Source of the DNA: Thermobacillus sp. ZCTH02-B1
GTDB lineage: Bacteria > Bacillota > Bacilli > Paenibacillales > Paenibacillaceae
Direction of reading: 5' to 3'
NCBI RefSeq assembly: GCF_002159085.1
Contig: NZ_LZRU01000001.1
Coordinates: 62,001 to 126,000, forward strand
DNA: 64,000 nucleotides
Shown here: positions 36,217-45,007 of the stretch, one piece after another
How positions within the stretch are numbered: the first letter of the stretch is position 1
Layout of the letters: every line of letters begins with the position of its first letter
The notes under the pieces: model-generated
Told to the model about the DNA's origin: nothing
Databases searched by the model: none
Seen by the model: only the letters and a program-made list of their open reading frames with translations
Position numbers and translations under genes: made by a program

Positions 36217-37096
36217 GTTTCCTGCCCTCCTCGTAATACACCCACAGGGCAGATGAACGGAACACCAGCAAGGTCAGGAGCAGGATCATCAGGAACAGAA
36301 TCCACGCGATGGCCGAAGCGTAGCCCATCTTGTAGAACTTGAATGCGTTCTCGAACAGATAGGGCACGATCATCTGGCTGGCATTGTCCGGACCGCCGGA
36401 CGTGACAATGTACACCTGCGCAAACGTCTGCAACGCGCCGATCAGTCCGGTGACGAGATTGAAGAAAATGATCGGCGTGATCATGGGAAGCGTCACAAAC
36501 AGGAACGCCTTGCGCGGGCTGGCGCCGTCGATGGACGCGGCTTCCAGCAGTTCGTGCGGTATGCCCTTCATGCCCGCCAGCAGCAGCACCACACTGCCGC
36601 CCACGCCCCACAGTGACATCACGATCAGGGCCGGTTTCACCCAGTCGGGATCCAGAAGCCAGTTGGGACCGTCGATGCCGACAAGCGCCAGCCCTTTGTT
36701 GATGAGACCCGTGTTGGGCGCCAGCAGCCGGACGAACAGAAGGGAACTTGCCACGACCGGCACGACGGATGGCAGATAGTACAGCACGCGAAAAAAGGAA
36801 ATGCCCTTCAGCTTCTTGTTCAGATAATAGGCAATCCACAGGGACAGCAGCATCCCCAGCGGGATGGAGATGAACGCGTAATAGACCGTGTTGCCGACCG
36901 ATTTCCAGAACAGCGGATCACGGGTGAATATTTTCTCGTAGTTGCCGAGTCCGATAAAATGGGGAGCCTGGAACAGATCCCAATCGGTAAAACTCATGTA
37001 GATCGAAAAAAGAATGGGCCCCAGCGTCAAGGCAAGGAACCCGAACAACCACGGGGAAATGAAAACATAGAACCAGAGTCCGTCTCTCGTGCGCAT
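36209..37096 (-). CDS. carbohydrate ABC transporter permease, MalF type
   Basis: 295 residues with six membrane helices; the opening LWFYVFISPWLFGFLALTLG and the loop EAASIDGASPRKAFLFVTLP mark the MalF/UgpA group. GGAGG seven bases before ATG 37096 fixes the start. It follows the binding-protein gene by 128 bases, a gap that holds a GC-rich hairpin (37146-37182). It partners with the permease at 35371. Confidence 0.93.
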   Translation of the reverse strand: MRTRDGLWFYVFISPWLFGFLALTLGPILFSIYMSFTDWDLFQAPHFIGLGNYEKIFTRDPLFWKSVGNTVYYAFISIPLGMLLSLWIAYYLNKKLKGISFFRVLYYLPSVVPVVASSLLFVRLLAPNTGLINKGLALVGIDGPNWLLDPDWVKPALIVMSLWGVGGSVVLLLAGMKGIPHELLEAASIDGASPRKAFLFVTLPMITPIIFFNLVTGLIGALQTFAQVYIVTSGGPDNASQMIVPYLFENAFKFYKMGYASAIAWILFLMILLLTLLVFRSSALWVYYEEGRKHG

Positions 37097-37145
37097 GATG
37101 CACCTCCGTAACCCTCACGGCCCCTCGCGTGCAAGGACCGGGAAT

Positions 37146-37182
37146 AGCCGCCGGCCTGTTCCCTTTGATGGTCCCGGCGGCT
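37146..37182 (-). terminator. hairpin between binding-protein and permease genes
   Basis: AGCCGCCGG pairs with CCGGCGGCT across a 19-base loop, 43 bases beyond the binding-protein stop on the minus strand. No T-run follows, so termination would be weak. It may serve to shield the 3' end of the upstream message. Confidence 0.4.
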
Positions 37183-37224
37183 GCTCCCCCGTGTTTCGGC
37201 TGCTTCCCGGTACTACAGCCGGTG

Positions 37225-38541
37225 TTACTGGTAGAGTTCCTCCAACCCCTTCTGAATGGCGGTTACCGTTTCATCCAGCGTTGCATCGTTGTTGAAGAAC
37301 GTGGACAGTTTGTCGCCGATGACCTTTTGCATTTCGTTCCATTTCGGGTTCAACGGGATATCGTAGATTTCCGACTCGCTGAATGCGGCCATGTTGATCT
37401 TTCTGCCGCCGTATTCGGCGTTGAGGAACGCGTCGCTGTTCAGGGCCGGTTTGGTTGCCGGTGCATCCTGGCCGTTCTTGATGATCGGAATCTGCGCTTC
37501 CAGCCGGGTCAAGGCCTCGATCACCTGGAACGCCTCTTCCTTGTGCTTCGAATCCTTCGTGATCGCGAGCCCGTTGAAGAACGCGTTGGTCGGCCCCCAC
37601 ACCGGCGCGATGTCCCAGTTGATGCCTTCCACCTTCGCCAGCGAGCCGATATTCCAGAACCCCGTCGTCTCCATCGCGATCAGTCCCTGCGCGAACATCG
37701 GGTCCGGTCCGATGTTGCCGAGATCGGCCACTTCCGTCGGCGTCGGCGAAACCCCGTATTTGTAGGTCAAATCGTTGAAAAACTGCAGCGCTTCCCGCAC
37801 TTCCGGCGTATCGAACGTCGGCTTGCCCGATTCGTCGAACAGCGAACCGCCGTTCTGATAAATGAGCTGCATCCATTGCGGCCACCAGGAGCTCGGATAA
37901 TAACCCCATTGGACGATCTTGCCGTTTTCCTTGATCGTCAGCTTTTGCGCCGCTTCCAGGAAGTCTTCTCTCGTCCAGCCCTTCTTCGGATACGGCACAT
38001 TCGCCGCGTCGAACATGTCCTTGTTGTAGTACACCACCATCGCGCCCGCCCGGTCCGGCATGCCGTATTGCTTGCCGTCATATTTCATGAGGTTGGCAAT
38101 GTCCGGCGTATAGCGCTCGTCCATGTCGACCTGGTGGGATGCGATGTAGTCATCCAGCGGAATGATCTGCCCCTTGCTGGCGTAGACCTGATAGTTTTCG
38201 GCCAGCATCATGATGTCCGGCGGCGTGCCGCCCGCAATCATCGTCTGAACCTTCTGGTCGTAGTCGCCCGCAACCAGATTGACTTCCACCGTGATATGCG
38301 GATACAGGTTCTTCACGATCGCCAGCCGTTCTTCCATCGTGTTCTTGTCCTGCTCCGAACCCCACATCGTCAGCGTCAGACTGACCGGCTTCGATCCGGA
38401 AGCTTCGCCGCCGCCTTTCTGATCACCGCCGCTGCTTCCGCCGCTTCCGTTGCCTCCGCTGCTTCCGTTTCCGCCACAAGCCGCAACAATGCCAGCGACC
38501 AGCAGCAAGACCATCGCTATCCAATGGATTTTGCTCCTCAT
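37225..38541 (-). CDS. extracellular sugar-binding lipoprotein (family 1)
   Basis: 438 residues. The signal MRSKIHWIAMVLLLVAGIVA ends at a lipobox with Cys22, then a Gly/Ser linker. The mature body (SLTLTMWGSEQDKNTMEERL; AGGTPPDIMMLAENYQVYAS) is typical of family 1 binding proteins. ATG 38541 follows GGGAGG by eight bases; a longer reading to 38601 adds nothing signal-like. It is the first gene of the operon with two permeases, GH35 and GH30, about 265 bases downstream of a consensus promoter and tandem LacI-type operators. The likely ligand is a galactose-containing oligosaccharide, by context only. Confidence 0.94.
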   Translation of the reverse strand: MRSKIHWIAMVLLLVAGIVAACGGNGSSGGNGSGGSSGGDQKGGGEASGSKPVSLTLTMWGSEQDKNTMEERLAIVKNLYPHITVEVNLVAGDYDQKVQTMIAGGTPPDIMMLAENYQVYASKGQIIPLDDYIASHQVDMDERYTPDIANLMKYDGKQYGMPDRAGAMVVYYNKDMFDAANVPYPKKGWTREDFLEAAQKLTIKENGKIVQWGYYPSSWWPQWMQLIYQNGGSLFDESGKPTFDTPEVREALQFFNDLTYKYGVSPTPTEVADLGNIGPDPMFAQGLIAMETTGFWNIGSLAKVEGINWDIAPVWGPTNAFFNGLAITKDSKHKEEAFQVIEALTRLEAQIPIIKNGQDAPATKPALNSDAFLNAEYGGRKINMAAFSESEIYDIPLNPKWNEMQKVIGDKLSTFFNNDATLDETVTAIQKGLEELYQ

Positions 38542-38685
38542 CTTTTCATCCTCCCATGCGCACGATTTTGGACGAAGATTGGCAGCCGAAGGAACATGCA
38601 CCCCGCGAAATCCGAACTCCCCCTTTGTCCCGATTCATAGGCCCTCGAAAGTTCTGGAAGCCAACCAACAATAAAAACAACGAAA

Positions 38686-38713
38686 TGAAACCCATTTCAT
38701 GAAACGGGTTTCA
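38686..38713. promoter_or_regulatory. two abutting 14-base LacI-type operators
   Basis: TGAAACCCATTTCA (38686-38699) is followed directly by the perfect palindrome TGAAACGGGTTTCA (38700-38713). The outer arms also form a larger inverted repeat, ATGAAACCC...GGGTTTCAT. They sit in the leader about 95 bases downstream of the -10, beside the lacI-type gene, and fit the LacI-family operator style. A roadblock or looping mechanism is inferred. Confidence 0.7.
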
Positions 38714-38778
38714 TTTTCGTTTCAAAATAGTTCCCGCCTCGTGAGCGGGATGTGCCTGAACGGAACGCTTCTTGTCAA

Positions 38779-38792
38779 TGTCAGCGGTTTCA
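38779..38792 (-). promoter_or_regulatory. cre or additional LacI-type operator at the transcription start
   Basis: On the minus strand TGAAACCGCTGACA matches every position of the cre consensus TGWAANCGNTNWCA. It begins 16 bases downstream of the -10, so a bound protein would cover the start of transcription. It also shares TGAAAC with the two operators at 38686-38713, so CcpA and the local LacI-type protein are both candidates. Confidence 0.6.
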
Positions 38793-38807
38793 TCTTTCTT
38801 TGAGCCC

Positions 38808-38836
38808 ATTATAAGAACCAAAAACAGGGTTGTCAA
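38808..38836 (-). promoter_or_regulatory. consensus sigma-A promoter of the SBP-MalF-MalG-GH35-GH30 operon
   Basis: On the minus strand TTGACA (38836-38831), a 17-base spacer and TATAAT (38813-38808): both hexamers are perfect. The -35 overlaps the stop codon of the lacI-type gene (38833-38835). A promoter this strong needs tight repression, consistent with the operators downstream. Confidence 0.85.
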
Positions 38837-39867
38837 CAAACTTTTTTTGCTGGACCGGTACTTTTTCGCACAATCAACCGCGGCTCCAGCACCGTCTGTT
38901 TCTTCACTTTTCCCCCGTTGATCAGCTTGTGCAGCGACTCTACCGCCAATTTGCCGAGTTCGTAAGCGTTTTGCGAGACGGTTGTCAGTTCGGGAATCAC
39001 CGCTTCCGACAGCGGCGTACCGTCAAAGCCCGTGATCGATATGTCGTCGGGAATGCCGAGCCCGTGTTCGGATGCCGATTTGATGGCGCCGACTGCCGTA
39101 AAATCATTCACGCAGATGACGGCCGTGGGACGGCGGGGAGACGCCAGTAGCTCATCCATCAGCGTCTTTCCGGCCTGAATGGAGAAATCGCCGTACTTGA
39201 TGCGATCGGGCGCAAGCTCCAGGCCGTGTTCCTTCAAGACTTTCCGGACGGCCCTGATCTTTACCCTCGTGGTGCTCATATATTCGAGTCCGCCCAGAAA
39301 CGCGATGTCCCGGTGGCCCAGCTCGATCAGGTGGCGGACCACCATTTCCGCACCCTTCGCTTCATCGGTGAAGATGCGATGGAGCCCGCTGCCGGCCAGC
39401 TGTCCGTTGACCAGAACGACGGGCGTATGCACGGACAGATCGACGACCTCCTGCACAAGATCCGACGGACAGTTTGCCACGTTGATCCGCCCGCCCAGGA
39501 AGATGATGCCGTCGACCCTTCTTTCGCGCAAAATGCCGAGATACTCCGACTCCCGTTTGTAATCGCCCGCCGAATCGCACAGGAAGAAGGTGTAACCCAG
39601 TTCCCTGCCCATGTTTTCCGCTCCCCAGAACACCTCCGGAAAGAACGGGTTCGTAATATCGGGCAAGATCATCGCGATCGTGCCGGTTTCTTTTTTCAGG
39701 AGACTTCTGGCCAGCGCATTGGGTTGGAACCGGTTCCGCTCAATGATCTCCATGATCCTCCTGCGGGTGCTTTCCTTCACGGGAGCGGAATTGTTGAGCA
39801 CACGCGAGACCGTGGCGACCGACACGTTGGCCTCTCTTGCAATGTCGTAAATTGTAACGGATTTCAT
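38833..39867 (-). CDS. LacI-family transcriptional regulator
   Basis: 344 residues. N-terminal helix-turn-helix and hinge, SVTIYDIAREANVSVATVSR then VLNNSAPVKESTR, are textbook LacI. The rest is the periplasmic-binding-protein-like effector domain (TGTIAMILPDITNPFFPEVF; ISITGFDGTPLSEAVIPELT). ATG 39867 is chosen as the start of the DNA-binding domain; an earlier in-frame ATG at 39918 would add 17 unlikely residues. It lies just upstream of, and on the same strand as, the galactan-type operon, whose leader carries matching palindromes. Repression lifted by a sugar is inferred. Confidence 0.94.
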   Translation of the reverse strand: MKSVTIYDIAREANVSVATVSRVLNNSAPVKESTRRRIMEIIERNRFQPNALARSLLKKETGTIAMILPDITNPFFPEVFWGAENMGRELGYTFFLCDSAGDYKRESEYLGILRERRVDGIIFLGGRINVANCPSDLVQEVVDLSVHTPVVLVNGQLAGSGLHRIFTDEAKGAEMVVRHLIELGHRDIAFLGGLEYMSTTRVKIRAVRKVLKEHGLELAPDRIKYGDFSIQAGKTLMDELLASPRRPTAVICVNDFTAVGAIKSASEHGLGIPDDISITGFDGTPLSEAVIPELTTVSQNAYELGKLAVESLHKLINGGKVKKQTVLEPRLIVRKSTGPAKKVC

Positions 39868-40037
39868 TCTGCTTCCTGCCTCGACTGTGAACATGCTGTC
39901 TCGCACCCAGTATAACACTCATTCGTCCGGTAAAGCGAGATTTGATTTATTGCAGGATGCCGTTTTTGCGACGGTTTGAGGAAACCGCATGAACCACCGC
40001 GCATAGGGTATGCAGAAGCGATGCGGAGGGATCTTCC

Positions 40038-41285
40038 ATGGAAAGGCATGTCGGGGACCATGCGATCGGAAAAACGGCGGAAGGCGCACCACGCGGACGG
40101 TCATCGGGCCTGCCGCGCCCCGTCTCGACGGCCGTCCTCGTCTGGTGCGCCCTCGCCGTCGTGTCGAGCCTGTACGTCACGATTCCGCTAACGCCGGTGT
40201 TCGCCGACCGCTTCGGTGTGCCGCCGGAGGCGGCGGCATGGACGGGAAGCGCGTTCTCGCTCGCGTACGCGATCGGTCTGCCCGTCTGGGGCGCGCTTGC
40301 CGGCCGGTTCGGGCGGAAGCCCGTCATCGTCGCCGGCCTGCTCGCCCTCGCCGTCCTGTCTCCGCCGGTCGGCCTTGCGGACAGCCTGCCCGCATTGACT
40401 GCGCACCGGGCGCTTCAGGGATTTGCGGCTTCCGGCTTCGCACCCGCGGCGCTCGCCTACGCGGGAGAGATGTATCCGCCCGGACGGAGCGCCGCCGTCG
40501 TCGGCCTGATCACCGCCGGCTTCATGTCGGCCGGCGTCGCGGGCCAACTGTACGCCGGCGTCATCGAGCGGCACCTCGGTTGGCCTTACGTGTTCCATCT
40601 GCTCGGTGGCGTCTACCTGGTGTCGGCGCTGTGCATCGGCGGATGGCTACCGGCCGGCGGATCGGCACGGAAGGAGGCGCGGGTGCTGGAGACGTTCCGC
40701 CGATTTGTCCCGCTGCTCAAACAAAAAGGGCTCCGCGCATGCTACCTGATCGCGGGCACCCTGCTGCTCGCCTTCGTGGGAATGTACGCGGGACTGGAGG
40801 CGGTGCTGACCCGCCCGCCCACCGCGCTCGGAGCCGACGGCATGCTGCTCGTCCGGGCCGCCGGCCTGCCGGGCGTGCTGCTCTCGCCCCTCGCGGGCCG
40901 GCTGGCCGCCCGGTTCGGGCCGCGGCGCGTGCTGCGTGCGGGGCTTGCAGCGGCGGCGACGGGCCTCGCGGCCATCGCGGTCGCCGTCGTCTTCCCCGCC
41001 GTTGCCGCGCCGGCCGCCGCCGCGATGAGCCTCGCCGCGGCGGCGGGCATCGCGATCGCGATTCCGCCGCTGATCGACGCGATCGGCCGGCTCGGCGGAG
41101 AAGCGCGGGCCGCCGCCGTCACGCTGTACACGTTCATCCTGTTCATCGGCGCGACGATCGGTCCGCTCGCGGCGTTGTGGACGCTCCGCGCGGCCGGGCA
41201 TGGCTTCGCGGCCTTCGCCCTGCTGGCCGGCGTGATGACCGCCGCCTGGGCGCTCACCCGGCGCATTCCCGATGCGGCGTTCTGA
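40038..41285 (+). CDS. MFS transporter (12-helix, drug/metabolite exporter type)
   Basis: 415 residues with about 12 membrane helices. The motif A-like loop is GALAGRFGRKPVIVAG and the fifth helix region has FMSAGVAGQLYAG. The first 30 residues are cytoplasmic and polar. CGGAGGGA seven bases before ATG 40038 supports the start. The gene is Ala/Gly/Arg-rich, with higher GC than its neighbours. It stands alone, divergent from lacI and convergent with the GH43 gene. Substrate unknown; efflux is more likely than sugar uptake from the motif pattern. It contains a 27-base stretch identical to the terminator region after GH127. Confidence 0.9.
   Translation: MERHVGDHAIGKTAEGAPRGRSSGLPRPVSTAVLVWCALAVVSSLYVTIPLTPVFADRFGVPPEAAAWTGSAFSLAYAIGLPVWGALAGRFGRKPVIVAGLLALAVLSPPVGLADSLPALTAHRALQGFAASGFAPAALAYAGEMYPPGRSAAVVGLITAGFMSAGVAGQLYAGVIERHLGWPYVFHLLGGVYLVSALCIGGWLPAGGSARKEARVLETFRRFVPLLKQKGLRACYLIAGTLLLAFVGMYAGLEAVLTRPPTALGADGMLLVRAAGLPGVLLSPLAGRLAARFGPRRVLRAGLAAAATGLAAIAVAVVFPAVAAPAAAAMSLAAAAGIAIAIPPLIDAIGRLGGEARAAAVTLYTFILFIGATIGPLAALWTLRAAGHGFAAFALLAGVMTAAWALTRRIPDAAF
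40717..40743. repeat. 27-base exact repeat, copy 1 (inside the MFS gene)
   Basis: The 27 bases starting TCAAACAAAAAGGGCTCCGC and ending GCATGCT are identical to 52265-52291, where they form half of a terminator. Here they encode LKQKGLRAC in the transporter. Weaker similarity extends on both sides. Confidence 0.8.
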
Positions 41286-41362
41286 CCTGACGGTCCGGGC
41301 GGCGGCCCTGTCCCGGAGGAACCGCCGGAGCGGCGGCGCGCCCGGCCGCGCATGTCCGTTCC

Positions 41363-44300
41363 TCACGGATGGAAACGCCAACTGTCCAACTTAAACAGCA
41401 TGCGGTCATCCGGACTTCCACGGAAGACGAAATAGACATCATGCACGCCTTCCGCACCCGTGACGTCCGCCGACACCTCGACCCAATCCTCCCAGCCTGC
41501 CGTCGCCGGCACCTCCAGCGTGCCGACCAGCCTGCCGTCCGGGCGATCCAGCCTCACCTCGATCGTTCCACCCCCGCTTCCGCTCGCGACCACCGCCGAG
41601 AAAGCGGAAGCTCCGGCGCCGAAATCCGCGTTGGCGACCGCGATCCAATCCCCGTTGTGGATGTCGGTGACGACCAGATTCGGCGCGCCGCCGGCGGCAT
41701 CCCCCGCGGGCTCCGTGCCGATTCCCGCGCTCCAGGCCAGCGTCTCCGCCTCCACGCGGGCGAACGGATCGAGATGCCGGACCGGTTCCACGCCCTTCCG
41801 GTCGGCGACGATTTCCCGAATCGTTCCGTCTTCGTCGATCACCACCCGGTTCAGATGGGTCGAGCGGTACCCCTTCGCGACGCCCATCGCCTGCGCCAAT
41901 GTCTGGGCATGGTAGGCGATGTACCATTCGCCCCGGAACCGGAAGATGGCATGATGGTTGTTGCCTCCGACGCCGAAGAAATGGCCGGGATTCTTCAGGA
42001 TCGTGCCCTTGTACTCCCAGGGCCCCATCGGATGGTCGCTGACCATGTAGGCGATTTCCCCGGGAGGCGGACTGCCCTCCGGACGGACGCCGCCGGCGAA
42101 GTTCGAGCAATAGGTGTAGTAATATTTCCCGCCGATCTTGTTGATGCCGGAGTCTTCGAACATGTAGGGCGCCGGGATGGTGACGGCCTCGCCGACCACG
42201 CTGATCATGTCGTCGCCGAGCTGGATGACGCGCGCGGTGTTCGGCATCGCTTCCTGACCTTCCGGCACTCCCCCGCCGAAATACAGATAGGCTGTGCCGT
42301 CGTCGTCGACGAGCACGGCGGGATCGAACAGCCAGACGACGCCCTGCACGCCGGGAGTCTGCCGGCTGACCAGCGGCTTCCCGAGCGGATCCGTCCACGG
42401 CCCGAGCGGACTGTCCGCGGTCAGAACGCCGATGCCGCTCGCATTGTTGGCGAAGTACAGGAAGAATTTGTCCCGGCCGTCCACCACCTTGTGCGCGATG
42501 GCGGGCGCCCACGACTGCGTCGCCCACTTCGCCGCGCCGTTCGGCCCGGCGACGTTGATGTAGCCGTGGTCCGTCCAGTTCACGAGATCGTCGGAGGAGA
42601 TGACCGACAGCCGGTTGATGCTGCCGTAGCTGTTCTCCTTCACGTTCCCGTTCTCATCGTACTCCAGCACGTCTCCCGTCATGTACAGATAGACGCGGTC
42701 CCCGTACACCAGCGCGTATGGGTCGGCGCCGAACTTGTGGGCGACGAGCGGATTGCCGTTCGGCGGCACTTTGCCGACCGCTTCCGCCGGCGGCGTGTGG
42801 TTGACACTCGCCGCGGCGCCGCTGACGTCGTACGATTCCTTCCGCCCGTCGGCACGGACCATTTCCAGACTGTTTACGCGGATTTCATCCTTCACCTTGA
42901 ACGTCAGCTCCTTCTTCAACCGCAATTGGATGGTCAGCAGGGTCTTGCCGGCATCCCGGTTTGCGAATGATACGGGCGAACCGCCGGGGTTTTCGATCAG
43001 CACCTCGATCCCGTCATCCGTCGGCTGCCAGGCCGGCTCTCCGGCCGTCAGATTGGCACGGTTCGGCACGACCCGCACGACCTCGAGCCAATCCGGAATC
43101 CGGATCGCCGCGCGAATCCGGACGACATCCGCCCCCTTCGGAATCTCGTCCATCAGCAGGCGGACGTCAAACGCCGCATCCCCGACTCCGCCCGTCTCGA
43201 TGACCGCTTCTTTCAGACGGGCCGCCGGCGCGGCGGGCGTCTTCGCGCCCGTCACATCATCGCTGAAGCGGAAGTAGTCGATGTCCACGTAGCCGCCCGG
43301 GGTCCGGGTGGCGAAGTTGAAAAGGGCGAACCGATAGCCCATGAAATGCGGGATCGTGTACCGCATGTTCAGTTCGCTGCCGAATTCGGTCCAGTCGGTG
43401 CCGTTCAGGCTGTAGTAAAATTTCGCCTTGTCCGCGACAAAATCGAAATCGATTTTCAACCCGACCTCATCCTGCTTCAGCTCGGTTCTCGCCTTCTCGA
43501 CCCCCTTCTCGACCATGATGATGTAGCGCCGGCCTTCTTCCCGGGTGACGCCGATGAAGCCGTATTCCTGCTGGAACGCGGCCAGACCCGCATAGTCGCC
43601 GTCCAGCATGCCGGCGGTATCCATGGCGATCCATCCCGAGCTCCGGGGACCGTAGCCCCTTTGCGTCAGCGTATTTCTCGCCTGCAGCAAATCGTCGGCG
43701 AGCTGGCCCGTGCGGAGGCGGAGGAATCCCCTGCGCTCCGTCAGCGACCATTTCGTGTGGTCGGGCAGATGATTCCACTGCCAATGCAATCCGAGCCCTG
43801 ATCCGTTCGGCCGGTCTTCCCCGTCCGGATCCGCGTTGAATTCGTCGCTCCGGGTCAACGGTTCCGCGGGACCGCCCGGGCCCGGCTTCTTGAATGCGGG
43901 CGGCACCTTCCCTTCCTCGTCTCCGTAGACGGGCCACCCGTCTTCCCACCGGACCGGCACCAGCACGGGCACGCGGCCCACGGCGTCGCGATCCTGGAAC
44001 AGCATCGCGTACCATTTGCCGTCGGGCGTATCCACGAGGCCGCCCTGGGCAACGCCGCTTTGCTTGTATCCCATCGTGTCGCTGAGCGCCAGCCTTCCTT
44101 CGTACGGACCGTCGATCCGGTCGGAGCGGTACACGTACTGCCTGCGGATCTGTCCCTTTTCCCACCAGATGAAGGTCAGGTAATACTTGCCGTTGATCTT
44201 GTAGGCGTGCGCACCCTCCATGCCCGGTTTGCCGGATTTCAGAATGACCTTGTTCAGGCCGGTGGGATTGAGCCCCTTGTAATCCGGCGCCAGCTCCCGG

Positions 44301-44848
44301 ATCGCGATGTCCCCGGCACCGTAGATGACGTAAGCTCTTCCGTCATCGTCGAACAGCAGGGCCGGATCGTGCATGTATCCGCCGAGCACCGTTCGTTCCC
44401 AGGGGCCCGCCGGATCTTCCGCGCTGAACAGATACGTCTTACCCGTATCCAGCGAAGCCGTCAGTACGTAAAATTTTCCTTCGTGATATTTCAGGCTGTT
44501 CGCCCAGGTGCCCTGCCCGTAGGCGTTTTGGCCGTTGCGGAGGTTGTAGGCGTCGTTGTCTTCGATGACGTCATACGGGTAGCCGACGATCTCCCAGTTC
44601 ACCAGATCGGTCGACCGCATGATCGGTGATCCGGGCAGCATGTGCATGCTGGTGGTGACCATGTAGTAGGTGTCCCCGACGCGGATCACGTCCGGATCGG
44701 GAAAGTCGGCGTAAATGACCGGATTGGTCGCGGTTTCGTCCGGCCGTCCGTCGGCCGGCGTTCCGGCGTCCCGCAACAGGAGCAAAAAAAAGCCGGCCGT
44801 CGCCAGGAGCGCCACGGCAACCAACCCGAGCAGAAGCTTCCTTCGCAC
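41363..44848 (-). CDS. secreted/anchored dual-catalytic GH43-GH43-CBM6 enzyme (xylosidase/arabinofuranosidase-like)
   Basis: 1161 residues. The N-terminal signal or anchor is MRRKLLLGLVAVALLATAGF. First GH43 five-blade domain about 43-320: base Asp51 (DFPDPD), Asp161 (HDPALLFDD), acid Glu211 (GMEGAH). GH43_C2-type beta-sandwich about 330-548. A cohesin-like beta module about 555-690. Second GH43 domain about 697-1025: Asp709 (GADPY), Asp842 (LFDPAV), Glu898 (MFEDSG). CBM6-like C-terminus about 1032-1161. Both catalytic triads are complete, so a bifunctional arabinoxylan/arabinan enzyme working outside the cell is inferred. GTG 44848 has GGGGGGAT just upstream. It lies 159 bases after the response regulator gene on the same strand. 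Confidence 0.9.
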   Translation of the reverse strand: MRRKLLLGLVAVALLATAGFFLLLLRDAGTPADGRPDETATNPVIYADFPDPDVIRVGDTYYMVTTSMHMLPGSPIMRSTDLVNWEIVGYPYDVIEDNDAYNLRNGQNAYGQGTWANSLKYHEGKFYVLTASLDTGKTYLFSAEDPAGPWERTVLGGYMHDPALLFDDDGRAYVIYGAGDIAIRELAPDYKGLNPTGLNKVILKSGKPGMEGAHAYKINGKYYLTFIWWEKGQIRRQYVYRSDRIDGPYEGRLALSDTMGYKQSGVAQGGLVDTPDGKWYAMLFQDRDAVGRVPVLVPVRWEDGWPVYGDEEGKVPPAFKKPGPGGPAEPLTRSDEFNADPDGEDRPNGSGLGLHWQWNHLPDHTKWSLTERRGFLRLRTGQLADDLLQARNTLTQRGYGPRSSGWIAMDTAGMLDGDYAGLAAFQQEYGFIGVTREEGRRYIIMVEKGVEKARTELKQDEVGLKIDFDFVADKAKFYYSLNGTDWTEFGSELNMRYTIPHFMGYRFALFNFATRTPGGYVDIDYFRFSDDVTGAKTPAAPAARLKEAVIETGGVGDAAFDVRLLMDEIPKGADVVRIRAAIRIPDWLEVVRVVPNRANLTAGEPAWQPTDDGIEVLIENPGGSPVSFANRDAGKTLLTIQLRLKKELTFKVKDEIRVNSLEMVRADGRKESYDVSGAAASVNHTPPAEAVGKVPPNGNPLVAHKFGADPYALVYGDRVYLYMTGDVLEYDENGNVKENSYGSINRLSVISSDDLVNWTDHGYINVAGPNGAAKWATQSWAPAIAHKVVDGRDKFFLYFANNASGIGVLTADSPLGPWTDPLGKPLVSRQTPGVQGVVWLFDPAVLVDDDGTAYLYFGGGVPEGQEAMPNTARVIQLGDDMISVVGEAVTIPAPYMFEDSGINKIGGKYYYTYCSNFAGGVRPEGSPPPGEIAYMVSDHPMGPWEYKGTILKNPGHFFGVGGNNHHAIFRFRGEWYIAYHAQTLAQAMGVAKGYRSTHLNRVVIDEDGTIREIVADRKGVEPVRHLDPFARVEAETLAWSAGIGTEPAGDAAGGAPNLVVTDIHNGDWIAVANADFGAGASAFSAVVASGSGGGTIEVRLDRPDGRLVGTLEVPATAGWEDWVEVSADVTGAEGVHDVYFVFRGSPDDRMLFKLDSWRFHP

Positions 44849-45007
44849 GGATCATCCCCCCATGACCGCTTCCAGTGTACCACGTTCCCAAGGAAAGTGA
44901 AATCAGTCGAATCCCTCCTGATCACCCGGCAAATACCTGTTTTTCGCCTTTTCGCCCGCTCGCCGAGCGTTCCTTCCGGCACGTCCGGACCGGCGGCCGG
45001 GGCCGGC

